14,431 nucleotides of DNA from the NCBI GenBank assembly GCA_021202835.1, contig JAJQCI010000188.1, positions 551 through 14,981 on the forward strand. The letters are read 5' to 3'. Both the position numbers and the translations under genes were made by a program. Positions 1 through 7,578 of this stretch are shown here, one piece after another (positions within the stretch are counted from its first letter, which is position 1; the number at the start of each line of letters is the position of its first letter). The notes beneath the pieces were generated by a model. The model was not told the origin of the DNA. It made no database searches and saw only the letters and a program-made list of their open reading frames with translations. This DNA is from Clostridiales bacterium. GTDB taxonomy: Bacteria; Bacillota; Clostridia; Lachnospirales; CAG-274.

Positions 1-2
1 GC

Positions 3-992
3 GACGAGGTTCTCCCCATTGTTTACACAACAAATTTTAACAGTATCTCTGAGGTTTTCAACTCCATTGAGGCTTCTGTTGTAAACATAAGCATGACAGT
101 CAGCACTACAAACATATGGAACCAGACCTATGAGTCAACAGGCTCAGGCTCGGGCATTATCTACAAAATAGACGGCGACGACGTTTATGTTGCCACAAAC
201 AACCACGTTGTTGACGGAGCAACCTCCGTTTCCGTTTCAATCACAGGGGAAGAACAGGTTTTTGCAACTCTTGTGGGAAAGGACGCAGAAAACGACCTTG
301 CGGTTATTAAGGTAAGCAAGGAAGCCCTTGTTTCCGCAGGCGTAAGCGAGGTTAAGGCGGCCCAGTTTGTCAGCACGGACCAGGCCGAAATCGGCGAAAC
401 CGTTCTTGCAATAGGAAACGCCTTGGGCGAAGGCAAGACGGTTACAATGGGTATTATAAGCGCAAAAAACAAAGACATAAGCGTTGACGGAAACAATTTA
501 ACCGTTCTTCAGACAGACGCAGCCATCAACCCCGGAAACTCCGGCGGCGCTCTTGTAAACCTTGACGGTCAGGTTATAGGAATCAATACTGCAAAGACAG
601 GCTCAGAGAGTATCGAGGGTATGGGATATGCCATTCCTTCTTATGTAGCTGTTTCCGTTATTGACCAGCTTATAGAAAACGGTACGGTTGAAAAGCCTTA
701 TCTTGGTGTTGTATGCTTCACTATTACAGACAACTTCAGAAAGATGTATAATATTGACATAACAGGCGTATTCGTTCAGGAGGTTAATTCGGGCAGTGCA
801 GCAGAAAAAGCAGGCATAAGAGCTACCGACATTATCACAGCCGTAAACGGAACGACAATCACGTCACAGGCCGATCTCCAGAATATAATTTCCGGTTTAA
901 GCGTCGGAGATTCAATAACAATTGATTTTGTAAGAAACGGAAGAGAAGCAATGTCGACTACGGCCGTTCTTGAAAATTATAATGAATTCTGA
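3..992 (+). CDS. HtrA/DegP-family serine protease with PDZ domain (5' end outside window)
   Basis: Trypsin-like HtrA protease, expected to degrade or process misfolded extracytoplasmic proteins at the membrane surface. The frame is open back to the window edge (the residues before the ATG at 93 read DEVLPIVYTT... and fit the family), so that ATG is internal and the N-terminal membrane anchor is missing here. The catalytic triad is visible: His in TNNHVV (codon 204-206), Asp in ENDLAV (294-296) and Ser in NPGNSGG (540-542). A single PDZ domain covers about 690-980 (YLGVVCF, AGIRATDIITAVNG). The stop lies 18 bases before the next gene, a paralogue, and no promoter is seen between them, so the pair is probably cotranscribed. 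Family assignment is secure; the particular substrate is unknown. Confidence 0.93.
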   Translation, partial: DEVLPIVYTTNFNSISEVFNSIEASVVNISMTVSTTNIWNQTYESTGSGSGIIYKIDGDDVYVATNNHVVDGATSVSVSITGEEQVFATLVGKDAENDLAVIKVSKEALVSAGVSEVKAAQFVSTDQAEIGETVLAIGNALGEGKTVTMGIISAKNKDISVDGNNLTVLQTDAAINPGNSGGALVNLDGQVIGINTAKTGSESIEGMGYAIPSYVAVSVIDQLIENGTVEKPYLGVVCFTITDNFRKMYNIDITGVFVQEVNSGSAAEKAGIRATDIITAVNGTTITSQADLQNIISGLSVGDSITIDFVRNGREAMSTTAVLENYNEF

Positions 993-1010
993 TAAAGAGG
1001 GTGGAGTGAA

Positions 1011-2300
1011 ATGAATGAATTTGAAACAAACGAAAACAGAACTCCCGACGAGGTTATAAACAAATATTTTGACAGTGAAGAAACAAACACAGGGGCTCAC
1101 GCCGATGAAAAGCCGGTCAAAAAGAGCCATTATTACAGAAATTTTGCAATATGCATTATAATATTCTCACTTTGCCTAGGGTCGATAAGCTTCGGGCTGG
1201 GGGCCTCCGGCACTGTTGAAAGCGTCAGCCTGAAGGATTTATTCCCCGAAAAGGAAACAGGCGAGGTTAAGACAGACTCAAACGGCGGCGGCCTGTTTGA
1301 CCAGAGCGAAGATGCCGAGGCAATGTCGATGTCTGCCGAGAGTATTTATGAAGCTTCTCTCAACAGAATCGAAATCATAAAAAACGTTAAGCCCTCTGTT
1401 GTTGCCATAAGCACCGTTGCCTACACGCAGGACTGGTTCTTCGGCACAACCGAGGTTGACGGAAGCGGCTCGGGCTTTGTTTTCGCAAAGGACACATATA
1501 ATGTATATATCGCCACAAACAACCATGTTATAAGCGGCGCAACCGACATAACCGTTTCCTTTAACGACAACACACCCCTTGCCGGAAAGGTTGTGGGAAC
1601 AGACCAAAACGCCGATTTGGCTGTAGTTTCCGTAACCACCGCAGACCTTAAAGCGGCAGGTATAGACGAGGTTGTTATTGCCACATTTGGCGACTCAGAC
1701 CAGGTGTCAAACGGCGACCCGGTTATAGCTATAGGCAACGCCTTAGGCGAGGGTATAACAGCCACCTCCGGTATTGTCAGTGCTATTTCTAAGAAGATTA
1801 ACATTCAGGGAAAGACCCTTACCGTTATTCAGACAGACGCAGCCATAAACGCAGGAAACTCCGGCGGCCCTCTCTTTAATGCAAAGGGTGAGGTTATAGG
1901 AATCAACACCGCTAAGTTCTCAAGTGAAACTGTTGAGGGCATTGGCTTCAGCATAACGTCAAACGTTGCCGCTCCTATATTCCAAAAGCTGGCAACAGGC
2001 GAAAGCACGCCTACTTTGGGAGTTACCGTTCAGGCTGTTCCTACAGAATATGTGTCTCAGCTGGGCACCTCTGCAGGGGCCTATGTTGTTGACGTAACGG
2101 ACGGCGGAAACGCTTACCGTGCAGGTATTCAGGCAGGGGACATAATTACATCCTTCAACGGAGAAGCAATTTTCGGCCCCGATCAGCTTGTTGAACAGGT
2201 TAAGGAATGCTCCGCAAATCAGGTTGTTGAAATTTCGGGCCTGAGAAGCGGCCAGTCCTTTACAATACAGGTTACACTTTATCCTCCTGAGACAAATTAA
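1011..2300 (+). CDS. HtrA/DegP-family membrane-anchored serine protease with PDZ domain
   Basis: Second HtrA protease of 429 residues. A charged cytoplasmic N-terminus (1-43) is followed by one membrane segment (about 44-64), a linker, the protease domain (about 118-325) and one PDZ domain (about 335-425). Catalytic residues are His172 (TNNHVI), Asp202 (NADLAV) and Ser284 (NAGNSGG). The start is fixed by GAGGGTGGAG just before the ATG. Topology predicts the protease acting outside the cytoplasmic membrane. It is a tandem paralogue of the preceding gene, with near-identical DNA around the active-site serine, and is closed by a clear terminator. Ala replaces the usual Pro before the Gly-Asn-Ser-Gly-Gly motif, which should not abolish catalysis. 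The N-terminal anchor plus single PDZ layout is that of Gram-positive HtrA/YkdA-type proteins. Confidence 0.94.
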   Translation: MNEFETNENRTPDEVINKYFDSEETNTGAHADEKPVKKSHYYRNFAICIIIFSLCLGSISFGLGASGTVESVSLKDLFPEKETGEVKTDSNGGGLFDQSEDAEAMSMSAESIYEASLNRIEIIKNVKPSVVAISTVAYTQDWFFGTTEVDGSGSGFVFAKDTYNVYIATNNHVISGATDITVSFNDNTPLAGKVVGTDQNADLAVVSVTTADLKAAGIDEVVIATFGDSDQVSNGDPVIAIGNALGEGITATSGIVSAISKKINIQGKTLTVIQTDAAINAGNSGGPLFNAKGEVIGINTAKFSSETVEGIGFSITSNVAAPIFQKLATGESTPTLGVTVQAVPTEYVSQLGTSAGAYVVDVTDGGNAYRAGIQAGDIITSFNGEAIFGPDQLVEQVKECSANQVVEISGLRSGQSFTIQVTLYPPETN

Positions 2301-2312
2301 TAATAAATATTA

Positions 2313-2348
2313 CCCACAGACCTTTAAAAAGAAATCTGTGGGTTTTTT
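2313..2348 (+). terminator. Rho-independent terminator after the HtrA pair
   Basis: Perfect 8-bp stem CCCACAGA (2313-2320) / TCTGTGGG (2335-2342) with an A/T-rich loop, followed by six T (2343-2348). It lies 12 bases after the second HtrA stop codon. Confidence 0.9.
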
Positions 2349-2425
2349 GCGTTTCACCAGTGTAAGACGCACGGCTGAGCTGTTATAAATTTATTTAAAT
2401 TATTAACAAAAATTAAAAATGAGGC

Positions 2426-2455
2426 TTGTATTTTATTGTATAACCGTGTTATAAT
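2426..2455 (+). promoter_or_regulatory. Sigma-A-type promoter of the large surface-protein unit
   Basis: The -35 TTGTAT (2426-2431) and a perfect -10 TATAAT (2450-2455) are separated by 18 bases. Transcription would start near 2462, leaving a leader of about 175 bases before the ATG at 2639. The spacer resembles the promoter at 7519-7547 (shared ATTGTATA followed by CGTG), suggesting common descent or a common regulator. Confidence 0.75.
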
Positions 2456-2460
2456 AATAT

Positions 2461-2604
2461 GTGTACCCCTGAAGCATATATATTATACGTGGGGGGGGGT
2501 AAACTAACTGACCAAGGGTGCACACAAAACCGTATATGATTTTCCGGGCAGACAAAAAACGGCCTTAAATTTTCGTGGTTTAGGCTGTCCGATTTGTATG
2601 CGGT
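2461..2604 (+). promoter_or_regulatory. Long structured 5' leader with a G9 tract and alternative pairings
   Basis: The leader can fold in several helices read directly from the sequence. GTGTACCC (2461-2468) pairs with GGGTGCAC (2516-2523) or, alternatively, with the end of the G9 tract and following bases (2496-2504). A nested hairpin covers 2529-2604: an outer helix 2529-2539/2594-2604, a middle helix CGGGCAG (2545-2551)/CTGTCCG (2585-2591), and an inner helix 2562-2569/2579-2585 around a 9-base loop. The homopolymer at 2491-2499 is nine G. I compared it by eye with c-di-GMP, purine and other common riboswitch consensus elements and recognised none. A cis-acting regulatory RNA is plausible but unproven; no protein-coding gene is seen between 2301 and 2638. 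Confidence 0.45.
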
Positions 2605-2638
2605 ATGTGATTAATATATGATTGGAGGAATGACAAAA

Positions 2639-3550
2639 ATGACTAAGGGAAATTCAAAACGTATGTTGAGTTTGCTTTTGTCTCTTGCTATGGTGTTTAC
2701 ATATGTTATCACGCCTGCGTATGCGGATGAGACGACAGATGAGACTGTTGTCGAAGTGACGGAAACAGTCGAAGAAACGGCAGAAGAAACGACAGACGAA
2801 GAAATTTCGGAAGAGACTGAAGAAACCGAGGCCGAAACTGAGGAGGAAGCCGAAGAAGCCGACTCCGAAGAAGCTGAGACTGAAGAAGAAACCGATTCAG
2901 CCGAAGCAGAGACGGAAGAGACCGAAGACGCTTCAGAAGCAGAAGAGACTGAAGAGACCGTAAGTCTCGGAAGCAGCTCAGGCAGCTCGGAAGAAACAGA
3001 GACTGAAAGCGAAATCTCGGCGGATGATGTTCAGGCTATGATAGACGCTCTTCCTGACGCCGAAGATATTACGGCAGACAATGCTTCAGAGGTTGAAGCT
3101 CAGCTTGACGCCATTGATGAGGCAAGAGTTCAGATAGGGGAGGACGCCGATTATTTGGATTATACCAAGTATGACGCAGCCTGTGCGGCTCTCGAAGCTC
3201 TTTACAGCGCCGAAGATGATTCATCTGACGACACTGTTGAAGAAATTGATGAGCTTGTGCCCGAGGTTGAACTTCCGGAGGGTGTAAGCCGCAGTGAAAA
3301 AATCGCCGCAGACGGCGAAGCGGCAGCAGTAGCTGATGATGAAACAACAAATAATGTTTCGTATAACGGAATTACATATGCCACTGTTTCAGCTGCTATC
3401 GATGCAGTCGAATCAAACGGAACAGGAACAATCACTCTGACAGGTGACGTAAGCGAAGCAAGTATTACCATTTCGAGTGAACAGAACATTAATTACTCTG
3501 GATTTGGGCGGAAATACGCTTACGCTTACCGGCGGAACAACCTATACTGA
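2639..3550 (+). CDS. Surface protein, N-terminal fragment: signal peptide, acidic region, first beta-helix cap
   Basis: Residues 1-29 form a signal peptide (KR then a long hydrophobic stretch, probable cleavage after AYA). Residues 30-128 are almost only Glu, Thr, Asp, Ala and Ser, a flexible stalk-like segment encoded by slippage-prone GAAGAAAC-type repeats (about 2726-3022). Residues 128-195 look helical (VQAMIDALPDAED, DYTKYDAACAALEAL), a module often seen in large clostridial surface proteins. From residue 240 the first beta-helix entry motif appears (YNGITYATVSAAIDA). After EQNI the frame is lost at the ATTA duplication, and the last 20 or so residues to the stop at 3550 are out-of-frame sequence. 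It could still be secreted as a stub of about 303 residues. Confidence 0.75.
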   Translation: MTKGNSKRMLSLLLSLAMVFTYVITPAYADETTDETVVEVTETVEETAEETTDEEISEETEETEAETEEEAEEADSEEAETEEETDSAEAETEETEDASEAEETEETVSLGSSSGSSEETETESEISADDVQAMIDALPDAEDITADNASEVEAQLDAIDEARVQIGEDADYLDYTKYDAACAALEALYSAEDDSSDDTVEEIDELVPEVELPEGVSRSEKIAADGEAAAVADDETTNNVSYNGITYATVSAAIDAVESNGTGTITLTGDVSEASITISSEQNINYSGFGRKYAYAYRRNNLY

Positions 3551-5978
3551 CACCGGTTATACAGGCAGTACATTCAGAGCTTCGCTGGTTAATCAGGGAA
3601 CTTTGACCGTTCAAAATGGATCATTAAAAGGCAACGGAACATACACTACAGATAATACAACCTATTATTATGTTCAAAATATGATTCTTAATACAGGTAC
3701 TCTTGATATTAAGAACGGTGTTACAGTTACAGGTAAGCTTTATACAATAACAAATGTGGGCGGTACTGTTAAAACGGCAGGCGACATAACAGCGACATAT
3801 TATGATGCTATCGTAACCTACGGCGGTTATGTTACTGTTGACGGCGGTTCGATTACGGCGACAAACAGCTCCAACTACGGCTGTGCTATTGATATATTCG
3901 ACCGCAATTATAACAGGCCAACATCAGACGATGGTACCGGCGCAACTGTTACAATTAACGGCGGAACAATCAATGCATCTTGCTACGATTTCAGTACAAA
4001 CAACCAGCGTTCCGGATACAGTAATCTTAACATTTACGGCGGAACTATTACCTCGGTAGGAGCCTGCATTTACTGGCCTACTCCCGGTACGATAACTATC
4101 GGAAGCGAAGACAGTACATCAAACGACACACCTTACCTTCTTAACACAGGGGGCAGCGGTATCGTTATCTGCTGCGGAACACTTTATGTTTACAGCGGAA
4201 CAATCGAAGCTTCATATGCAGCAACCGATAGCACACCTTTTGACAGTACTTACTGGGCTACACAATACCGTGCCAGCAGCGGTATGGTAGGTCTTGCAGA
4301 CGCTATAAGTATCATAGCAAACAGGAGTTCGGCTTATGCAGAATATCCCCTTAATATTAATCTGGAAGGCGGAACCTATATAAGCGCAAGCAACTATGCT
4401 GTTAGATATGCAAACTGTAATGCGGCTTCAGATTCCGACTCAGATACAACACAGACAATTGATGTTGAACTCAGCGGCGGAACATATGAAGGCGGCGTAA
4501 CTACCGACGGAACAGCAGTTGCGGCTGTTGACGCAAGCTGCGAATATGAAGAGACAACCAATATAAGCACACTGACAATCACAGGCGGAACATACAGCAG
4601 TGATGTCAGCTCTTATGTTGATACAACAAAATTAACTGTTATCGAAAACGATGACGGAACCACTACTGTAGTCAGCGGTGTAGGTGTTGCCGCTATAGGC
4701 ACAACTGTTTACGATACTCTTGCAAATGCTATAGCTGCGGCAAAATCAGGCGACACTGTTAAATTGGTTGCCAATGCTACGGTAGAAAGTACAACAATCG
4801 AGATTAAGTCAAGCCAGAATATTACTCTTGACCTCGGTTCTTATACTGTAAGCGGAAATATGTCTTCACGTATGTTTGCCGTTTCCGGTACTCTTACAAT
4901 AAAGGGCAATGACGACGGTGAGATTAAAAACACAGGCTCGTCAAACGCTATAAGCAACGGCAATACTCTTATTATCGAAAGCGGTAAAATTTCAGCTTCT
5001 TCCGCATACGCTGTATATAACTCAGGTAATCTGACTGTTAACGGCGGTACATTAACCGGCGGTACGTCAACTACAGGCTATGCTGTTTATATTGCAGGCG
5101 GAACAGCTACAATTAACGGCGGTACATTTACAAGTACAAATACAGGTGTAGGCGCTGTACGTAACAACGCTACACTTATTATAAATGACGGTACTGTAGG
5201 CGACACGACAAATGACGTTTACGGCGTATACAACGCAGGAACAGCGACCGTTAACGGCGGTACACTCAGCGGCTCTACAGCAGGCCTTATTAATACAACA
5301 TCTGACAGTGCTGCCACAGTTTACGGCGGTACGCTTCAGGGCGGCAAGAGAAGTCTCTATAATTCAACCGGTTCTGCCACAATCTACGGCGGTACATTCA
5401 CCGGAACAGAATACGGCCTTATGACAAACAGCCCCGATACAAATACTACATTAGTTTATGCCGGAACATTCCACGGCGACAGCCGTTCTATTGTAGGCTA
5501 TGTGACAAGTACTATTGCCACAGGCTCGGCTTTTGTAAGCGGCACTAATGAAAGCACTGACAGTGTTGTTGCTGTTTGTGCAGCTATGATTGGCAGCGGC
5601 GATGACGCTAAATATTATACAACCTTACAGAAGGCAATTAATGCGGCTGCAAGCGGAGCTGAAATTACTCTTATGACAGATGTAACAGAAGACATCACCG
5701 TAGCAAGCGGCAAGAGCATAACAATTGACTTAAACGGAAATACAATTACAAACAGCACAAGCCATACTATTATTAACTACGGCACACTGACTATTACAGA
5801 CAACAGTGACGCAAAGACCGGTACAGTGGATTGCGTAACACACGCTTGCGCAGCTCTGTATAACTACGGAACCATTACGGAAATCAGCGGCGGCACATTT
5901 ACTAGAAGTGCGGAAGAAGCTGACCCCAATGCTACCAATTCATGGTATTCGGTGTTAAATGCCGGCACCATTACGTAA
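3477..5978 (+). CDS. Surface protein, middle fragment: Thr/Gly-rich beta-helix modules
   Basis: This is the continuation, in another frame, of the gene starting at 2639; there is no RBS at the nominal GTG 3477, so it is unlikely to be translated independently. It is built of short strand-turn units such as G-G-T-(F/Y/L)-(T/S) and N-G-G-T, the pattern of a right-handed parallel beta-helix. Two fresh module entries with the motif A-I-x-A-A-x-S-G followed by (I/V)-T-(I/L)-D-L occur at about 4690-4850 and 5590-5745; the first such module straddles the frameshift upstream. The composition (Thr, Gly, Ser, Asn, Tyr) suits an exported adhesin or glycan-contacting protein. No catalytic motif is recognised. 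It ends at an in-frame TAA interrupting a repeat unit. Confidence 0.75.
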   Translation: MNRTLITLDLGGNTLTLTGGTTYTDTGYTGSTFRASLVNQGTLTVQNGSLKGNGTYTTDNTTYYYVQNMILNTGTLDIKNGVTVTGKLYTITNVGGTVKTAGDITATYYDAIVTYGGYVTVDGGSITATNSSNYGCAIDIFDRNYNRPTSDDGTGATVTINGGTINASCYDFSTNNQRSGYSNLNIYGGTITSVGACIYWPTPGTITIGSEDSTSNDTPYLLNTGGSGIVICCGTLYVYSGTIEASYAATDSTPFDSTYWATQYRASSGMVGLADAISIIANRSSAYAEYPLNINLEGGTYISASNYAVRYANCNAASDSDSDTTQTIDVELSGGTYEGGVTTDGTAVAAVDASCEYEETTNISTLTITGGTYSSDVSSYVDTTKLTVIENDDGTTTVVSGVGVAAIGTTVYDTLANAIAAAKSGDTVKLVANATVESTTIEIKSSQNITLDLGSYTVSGNMSSRMFAVSGTLTIKGNDDGEIKNTGSSNAISNGNTLIIESGKISASSAYAVYNSGNLTVNGGTLTGGTSTTGYAVYIAGGTATINGGTFTSTNTGVGAVRNNATLIINDGTVGDTTNDVYGVYNAGTATVNGGTLSGSTAGLINTTSDSAATVYGGTLQGGKRSLYNSTGSATIYGGTFTGTEYGLMTNSPDTNTTLVYAGTFHGDSRSIVGYVTSTIATGSAFVSGTNESTDSVVAVCAAMIGSGDDAKYYTTLQKAINAAASGAEITLMTDVTEDITVASGKSITIDLNGNTITNSTSHTIINYGTLTITDNSDAKTGTVDCVTHACAALYNYGTITEISGGTFTRSAEEADPNATNSWYSVLNAGTIT

Positions 5979-6263
5979 ATCAGCGGCGGTACATTCACCA
6001 CAGGTGACGGAACCTCTGCAAATCTCGGTAACCGCTCGGCAGTTTTCCGCAACGGTGACGGTACAACAGGAGGTACAATCGGTGAAATCTCCGGCGGTAC
6101 ATTTATCGGAGCGGCAAATATTATAAAAAATGAAAGCGGCAGCACGATTACGAAAATCAGCGGCGGCACGTTCACAATGGATAACTCTGTAAACGGCTGG
6201 TATGGCGGAAACACTATGATTAACAACTACGGAACTATAAGTTCTATAACCGGCGGTACGTTT
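5883..6263 (+). repeat. Imperfect I-S-G-G-T-F coding repeats
   Basis: Five copies of an 18-base unit encoding I-(S/T)-G-G-T-F start at 5883, 5979, 6087, 6156 and 6246, spaced 96, 108, 69 and 90 bases apart and mostly preceded by T-I-T-(E/K). The spacing differs by whole codons, consistent with turns of a beta-helix rather than CRISPR or satellite DNA. The premature TAA sits in the E/K codon just before the second copy. Confidence 0.75.
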
Positions 6264-7286
6264 AGTGCCTTAGGAACAGGCGTTTCGGCAAATGAAAGTT
6301 ACACGGCAAACAAAAGATATTTACTTGTTACATACAGTGATGTAACAGTCAGTGATATAACGATGGACATGGACGGCGCACAGAATGTTATGGTGTATGC
6401 AATATCGGGTACTGTAAGTATTGATTCCGGCACATACACAATTGACGCTGATGACACCTCGTCACTCTTTATGACAGCTGATGGAGCTTATGTTGCTGTT
6501 TCAGGCGGTACATTCAGCTCAGAAGTTGAACCCGAATACTGTGCAGATGATTTTTCACCTAAGGCTAACGAAGACGGCACATACACTGTAGACAAGGTTT
6601 ACTTTGGCATCAGCGGCGGCGAAGGCGAAACCATCCCCGGAACAATCTATTCCGGCGAAGGCAAAAGCGTAATGTTCGTTAAGTTCTCAGCAGCATATAT
6701 CGGAACTGACGAAGGCTATTCCACAACCGCTTACCCCACAACATCCAAGACTTATACACCAAGCAGCAGCGCCGACAGCGGCAGCTATATTTTCGCAGGC
6801 TGGTTTACGGATTCAGAGGGAGAAAATGCATGTGGTACAGATATGTGGAATGAATCGACAGAATGTTATGCTAAGTTTGTTGACGCAAACACATTGTCTG
6901 TTGAATGCTTCTTTACACCTTACAGTGAAAAGAATGCACTGAGATTCTTCACAAGCCAGTCACAGGTATATGCAGACGCAGGATTTGATCTTTATATTGA
7001 CAATGAAGCTGTTGAAAATGCAATAACGTCTGTTTCATATTATTCATCTTCCTATTCTGTAGGCGGCACGCAGACATCGCCTTTGAAGACTTATACGCCT
7101 TCAACATTCGGCAGCGCAGCAATGCATATTGTAACGGGACGCTATTATGATACATCTAAAACCACATCATTTTCAGTTGTGCCTTACTGGACAACTCAGG
7201 ACGGAACCACAATTTACGGAACAGAGACGACATATTCCTGCAGTGGTGTAACATCACAGGCAGTCCTTACTTCGTCAACAAACTAA
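5979..7286 (+). CDS. Surface protein, C-terminal fragment: last repeats, InlB-like segment, C-terminal module
   Basis: Same frame as the preceding fragment, separated only by the TAA at 5976-5978; the first internal ATG is at 6177 but has no RBS. It begins with further I-S-G-G-T-F units, then from about 6590 a segment ending F-A-G-W-F-T-D-S-E-G...W-N-E-S-T-E-C-Y-A-K-F, typical of InlB-like (Listeria-Bacteroides) repeats. The last 130 or so residues (about 6890-7286) form a separate module with A-L-R-F-F...Y-A-D-A-G-F and W-T-T-Q-D-G-T. A decayed copy of that module lies at 7579-7848. There is no sortase signal, membrane tail or SLH domain at the end, so attachment to the cell is unexplained. 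The next gene begins 12 bases later behind a strong RBS. Confidence 0.75.
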   Translation: MSGGTFTTGDGTSANLGNRSAVFRNGDGTTGGTIGEISGGTFIGAANIIKNESGSTITKISGGTFTMDNSVNGWYGGNTMINNYGTISSITGGTFSALGTGVSANESYTANKRYLLVTYSDVTVSDITMDMDGAQNVMVYAISGTVSIDSGTYTIDADDTSSLFMTADGAYVAVSGGTFSSEVEPEYCADDFSPKANEDGTYTVDKVYFGISGGEGETIPGTIYSGEGKSVMFVKFSAAYIGTDEGYSTTAYPTTSKTYTPSSSADSGSYIFAGWFTDSEGENACGTDMWNESTECYAKFVDANTLSVECFFTPYSEKNALRFFTSQSQVYADAGFDLYIDNEAVENAITSVSYYSSSYSVGGTQTSPLKTYTPSTFGSAAMHIVTGRYYDTSKTTSFSVVPYWTTQDGTTIYGTETTYSCSGVTSQAVLTSSTN

Positions 7287-7298
7287 GGAGGTGTGAAT

Positions 7299-7433
7299 AT
7301 GTTATATCAAAAACACGAAATGGAAATTACAGAGTTCAATAAAAAAGATGTTTTGGTAGTTTGCAGCTATTCTGATGGCGGCGACACCGGATGGAGTTAT
7401 GACAGTCTCAAACCTGATCGTTCTGATTCATAA
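7299..7433 (+). CDS. Small peptide 1 (44 residues), candidate exported or modified peptide
   Basis: Short gene with a very strong RBS (AAGGAGGTG) 12 bases behind the large surface-protein frame, so translated from the same transcript. The 44-residue product has an N-terminal block YQKHEMEITEFNKKDV, a middle SDGG and a C-terminal WSYDSLKPDRSDS. It aligns along its length with the peptide at 7872-7997. There is no signal peptide or membrane segment. The acidic/aromatic N-terminal block resembles, in general character, leader regions of some Firmicute RiPP precursors; the PqqD-like, HPr-kinase-like and peptidase-ABC genes nearby make a precursor role plausible. The Ser two residues before the C-terminus would be a candidate kinase target. 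I recognise no named family, and function is inference; that it is a real gene is supported by RBS, paralogue and terminator. Confidence 0.75.
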   Translation: MLYQKHEMEITEFNKKDVLVVCSYSDGGDTGWSYDSLKPDRSDS

Positions 7434-7463
7434 ATTTACTTTCTGACTGATAATAAAACAAAG

Positions 7464-7503
7464 TCCTCTGCGGTGGGTTTAGGCCTGCAGCAGGGGATTT
7501 TTT
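7464..7503 (+). terminator. Terminator after small peptide 1
   Basis: Stem TCCTCTGC (7464-7471) / GCAGGGGA (7490-7497), 8 bp with one G-U pair, followed by six T (7498-7503). It closes the surface protein/small peptide unit. Confidence 0.85.
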
Positions 7504-7518
7504 GGGTAAAAATAACTC

Positions 7519-7547
7519 TTGCATATGATTGTATATCGTGATAAAAT
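7519..7547 (+). promoter_or_regulatory. Promoter of the second, shrunken unit
   Basis: TTGCAT (7519-7524), a 17-base spacer and TAAAAT (7542-7547). The spacer shares ATTGTATA and a following CGTG with the promoter at 2426-2455. It would drive the remnant at 7579-7848 and small peptide 2. Confidence 0.65.
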
Positions 7548-7578
7548 ATAAATGTGTGTGGTCCGAAAATGTGCGTAA

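Larger units (their letters stand above)
2639..7286 (+). pseudogene. Very large secreted beta-helix surface protein, frame broken twice
   Basis: Joined conceptually, this is one protein of about 1,550 residues: signal peptide, long Glu/Thr-rich segment, helical module, three pectin-lyase-like beta-helix modules, an InlB-like (Listeria-Bacteroides type) segment and a C-terminal module. Two lesions interrupt it. ATTA is tandemly duplicated at 3488-3495; removing one copy restores Q-N-I-T-L-D-L, the same motif as at about 4812-4830. A TAA at 5976-5978 replaces a GAA/AAA codon in a repeated T-I-T-x-I-S-G-G-T-F unit, and the same frame then continues unbroken to 7286. The start is ATG 2639, placed 10 bases after GGAGG (2624-2628), rather than the ATG at 2618, which lies upstream of that RBS. 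No LPXTG motif is seen. It probably serves as a surface or secreted adhesin-like protein. Real decay or assembly error remain open. Confidence 0.8.

Noticed and set aside
2618..2638. ATG 2618 as start of the surface protein
   Set aside because: GGAGG at 2624-2628 lies inside that reading; ATG 2639 has ideal spacing and begins a normal signal peptide.
5976..5978. Programmed stop-codon readthrough
   Set aside because: No known readthrough context or downstream structure is evident, and sister repeats have GAA/AAA there, so a point mutation is simpler.
5883..6263. CRISPR-like or satellite repeat array
   Set aside because: Spacings vary by whole codons and the repeats encode I-S-G-G-T-F beta-helix units in one frame.
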